DNA of 6,371 nucleotides, taken from contig CAMLDH010000229.1 of NCBI GenBank assembly GCA_946478765.1, positions 1-6,371 on the forward strand. Direction: 5' to 3'. Of this stretch, positions 5,497-6,371 are shown in pieces. The notes below the pieces were generated by a model. It had not been told where the DNA came from, ran no database searches, and saw only the letters and a program-made list of their open reading frames with translations. The stretch comes from an uncultured Oxalobacteraceae bacterium. GTDB taxonomy: Bacteria > Pseudomonadota > Gammaproteobacteria > Burkholderiales > Burkholderiaceae. Made by a program: the position numbers and the translations under genes. Position 1 is the stretch's first letter. Each line of letters starts with the position of its first letter.

Positions 5497-6371
5497 ATGA
5501 TGAACAAAAGAATCGGTTACGGCATCGCATTGGCGGCGGCATTGGCCGCGCCTTTCTTCATGTATCCGGTGTTCCTGATGAAGGTGCTGTGCTTTGCATT
5601 GTTTGCATGTGCGTTCAACCTGCTGATCGGCTTTACCGGCTTGCTGTCGTTCGGGCACGCGGCGTTTTTTGGCGGCGCCGGTTATGTGACTGGTTACGCG
5701 CTGAGAAACCTGGGCTTGCCGACCGAAGTGGGATTGTTGCTGGGAACCGCGGCGGGCGCCGTGATCGGTCTGCTGATGGGCAGCCTCGCGATCCGGCGGC
5801 AGGGGATTTACTTCACGATGATTACGCTGGCGCTGGCGCAAATGCTGTTCTTCGTCTTCCTGCAGGCGCCGTTCACCGGCGGCGAAGACGGCTTGCAAGG
5901 CGTGCCGCGCGGCACGCTGCTGGGCGTGCTGGATCTGGGCAATGATTTGACGATGTACTACCTGGTGCTGGCAATTGCGCTCGGCGGTTTTGCCTTGATC
6001 GTGCGCACCGTGCATTCGCCATTTGGCCAGGTGCTGAAGGCGATCAAGGAAAACGAGCCGCGCGCAATTTCACTCGGTTATGACGTCGACAAATACAAGC
6101 TGCTGGCATTCGTGCTATCGGCCGCATTGGCGGGTTTGGCCGGCGCCACCAAAACCGCGGTGCTTGGTTACGAAACCCTGACCGATGTGCACTGGACAAT
6201 GTCGGGCCTGGGGGTATTGATGACACTGGTCGGCGGCCTGGGCACGATGATCGGACCGATCGTCGGTGCAATCATCATCATTGCACTGGAAAACCGTTTG
6301 GGCGATTTGGGCAACTGGCTGGCGTCGGTGACGCAGATTGAATGGTTCAATTCGATCGGCGAATCGGTCAC
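5497..6371 (+). CDS. livM: Branched-chain-amino-acid-type ABC transporter permease, LivM family (3' end missing)
   Basis: The frame starts at ATG 5497 (or the adjacent ATG 5500) and is open to the window edge, giving 291 complete codons; LivM proteins of about 320-350 residues suggest 30-60 are missing. It is an inner-membrane BPD_transp_2 permease. Visible family blocks are NLLIGFTGLLSFGHAAFFG (41-59), RRQGIYFTMITLALAQM (100-116), TGGEDGLQGVPR (127-138) and the coupling loop with GQVLKAIKENEPRAISLGY (177-195), followed by KLLAFVLSAALAGLAGA (201-217). It pairs with LivH to form the channel. It begins 13 nt after the livH stop with only a weak Shine-Dalgarno (around GAAATGGA, 5484-5490... overlapping a tiny ATG-initiated frame), so translational coupling to livH is likely. 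Confidence 0.92.
   Translation, partial: MMNKRIGYGIALAAALAAPFFMYPVFLMKVLCFALFACAFNLLIGFTGLLSFGHAAFFGGAGYVTGYALRNLGLPTEVGLLLGTAAGAVIGLLMGSLAIRRQGIYFTMITLALAQMLFFVFLQAPFTGGEDGLQGVPRGTLLGVLDLGNDLTMYYLVLAIALGGFALIVRTVHSPFGQVLKAIKENEPRAISLGYDVDKYKLLAFVLSAALAGLAGATKTAVLGYETLTDVHWTMSGLGVLMTLVGGLGTMIGPIVGAIIIIALENRLGDLGNWLASVTQIEWFNSIGESV

Noticed and set aside
4908..6015. Antisense frames opposite livH and livM, very rich in His, Gln and Arg
   Set aside because: These are reverse reads of hydrophobic membrane-protein codons; no family resemblance.

Overview
The window looks like ordinary chromosomal DNA of a betaproteobacterium, most likely Burkholderiales and perhaps the Oxalobacteraceae side of that order. 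I infer this from protein family flavour, a fairly GC-rich coding sequence with many TTG, GCA and CGC codons, and the gene order; no taxonomic marker is present. All genes are on the + strand. I see no mobile element, CRISPR array, tRNA or rRNA.

Layout: (1) 1-1476 is the 3' part of a gene for an FAD-dependent GMC-family alcohol/choline-type dehydrogenase, cut by the left window edge. (2) 1477-1777 is a 301-bp, AT-richer intergenic region. It holds a perfect 10-bp inverted repeat with a 5-nt loop (1560-1584), a weak promoter-like pair, and a 78-nt segment (1672-1749) that can fold into a 17-pair outer stem plus an inner hairpin, ending 18 nt before the next Shine-Dalgarno. (3) 1781-6371 is a complete-looking five-gene branched-chain-amino-acid-type (HAAT/Liv) ABC importer: ATPase LivG-like, ATPase LivF-like, periplasmic binding protein, permease LivH-like, permease LivM-like (cut by the right edge). 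Spacings are short (1-nt overlap, 65 nt, 63 nt, 13 nt), so one operon is likely.

How the parts fit: the binding protein captures a small solute in the periplasm, the two permeases form the channel, and the two ATPases drive import. The neighbouring GMC dehydrogenase suggests that the imported compound, or something derived from it, is an alcohol, aldehyde or other hydroxylated carbon source. That is a guess from proximity. The intergenic structures suggest that the transporter has its own promoter and perhaps leader-level control.

No new multi-gene system is evident. The points most worth a second look are the foldable leader before livG, the perfect palindrome upstream of it, the Lys-to-Arg change in the Walker A motif of the LivF-like ATPase, and the Shine-Dalgarno-less start of livH behind a pyrimidine tract.
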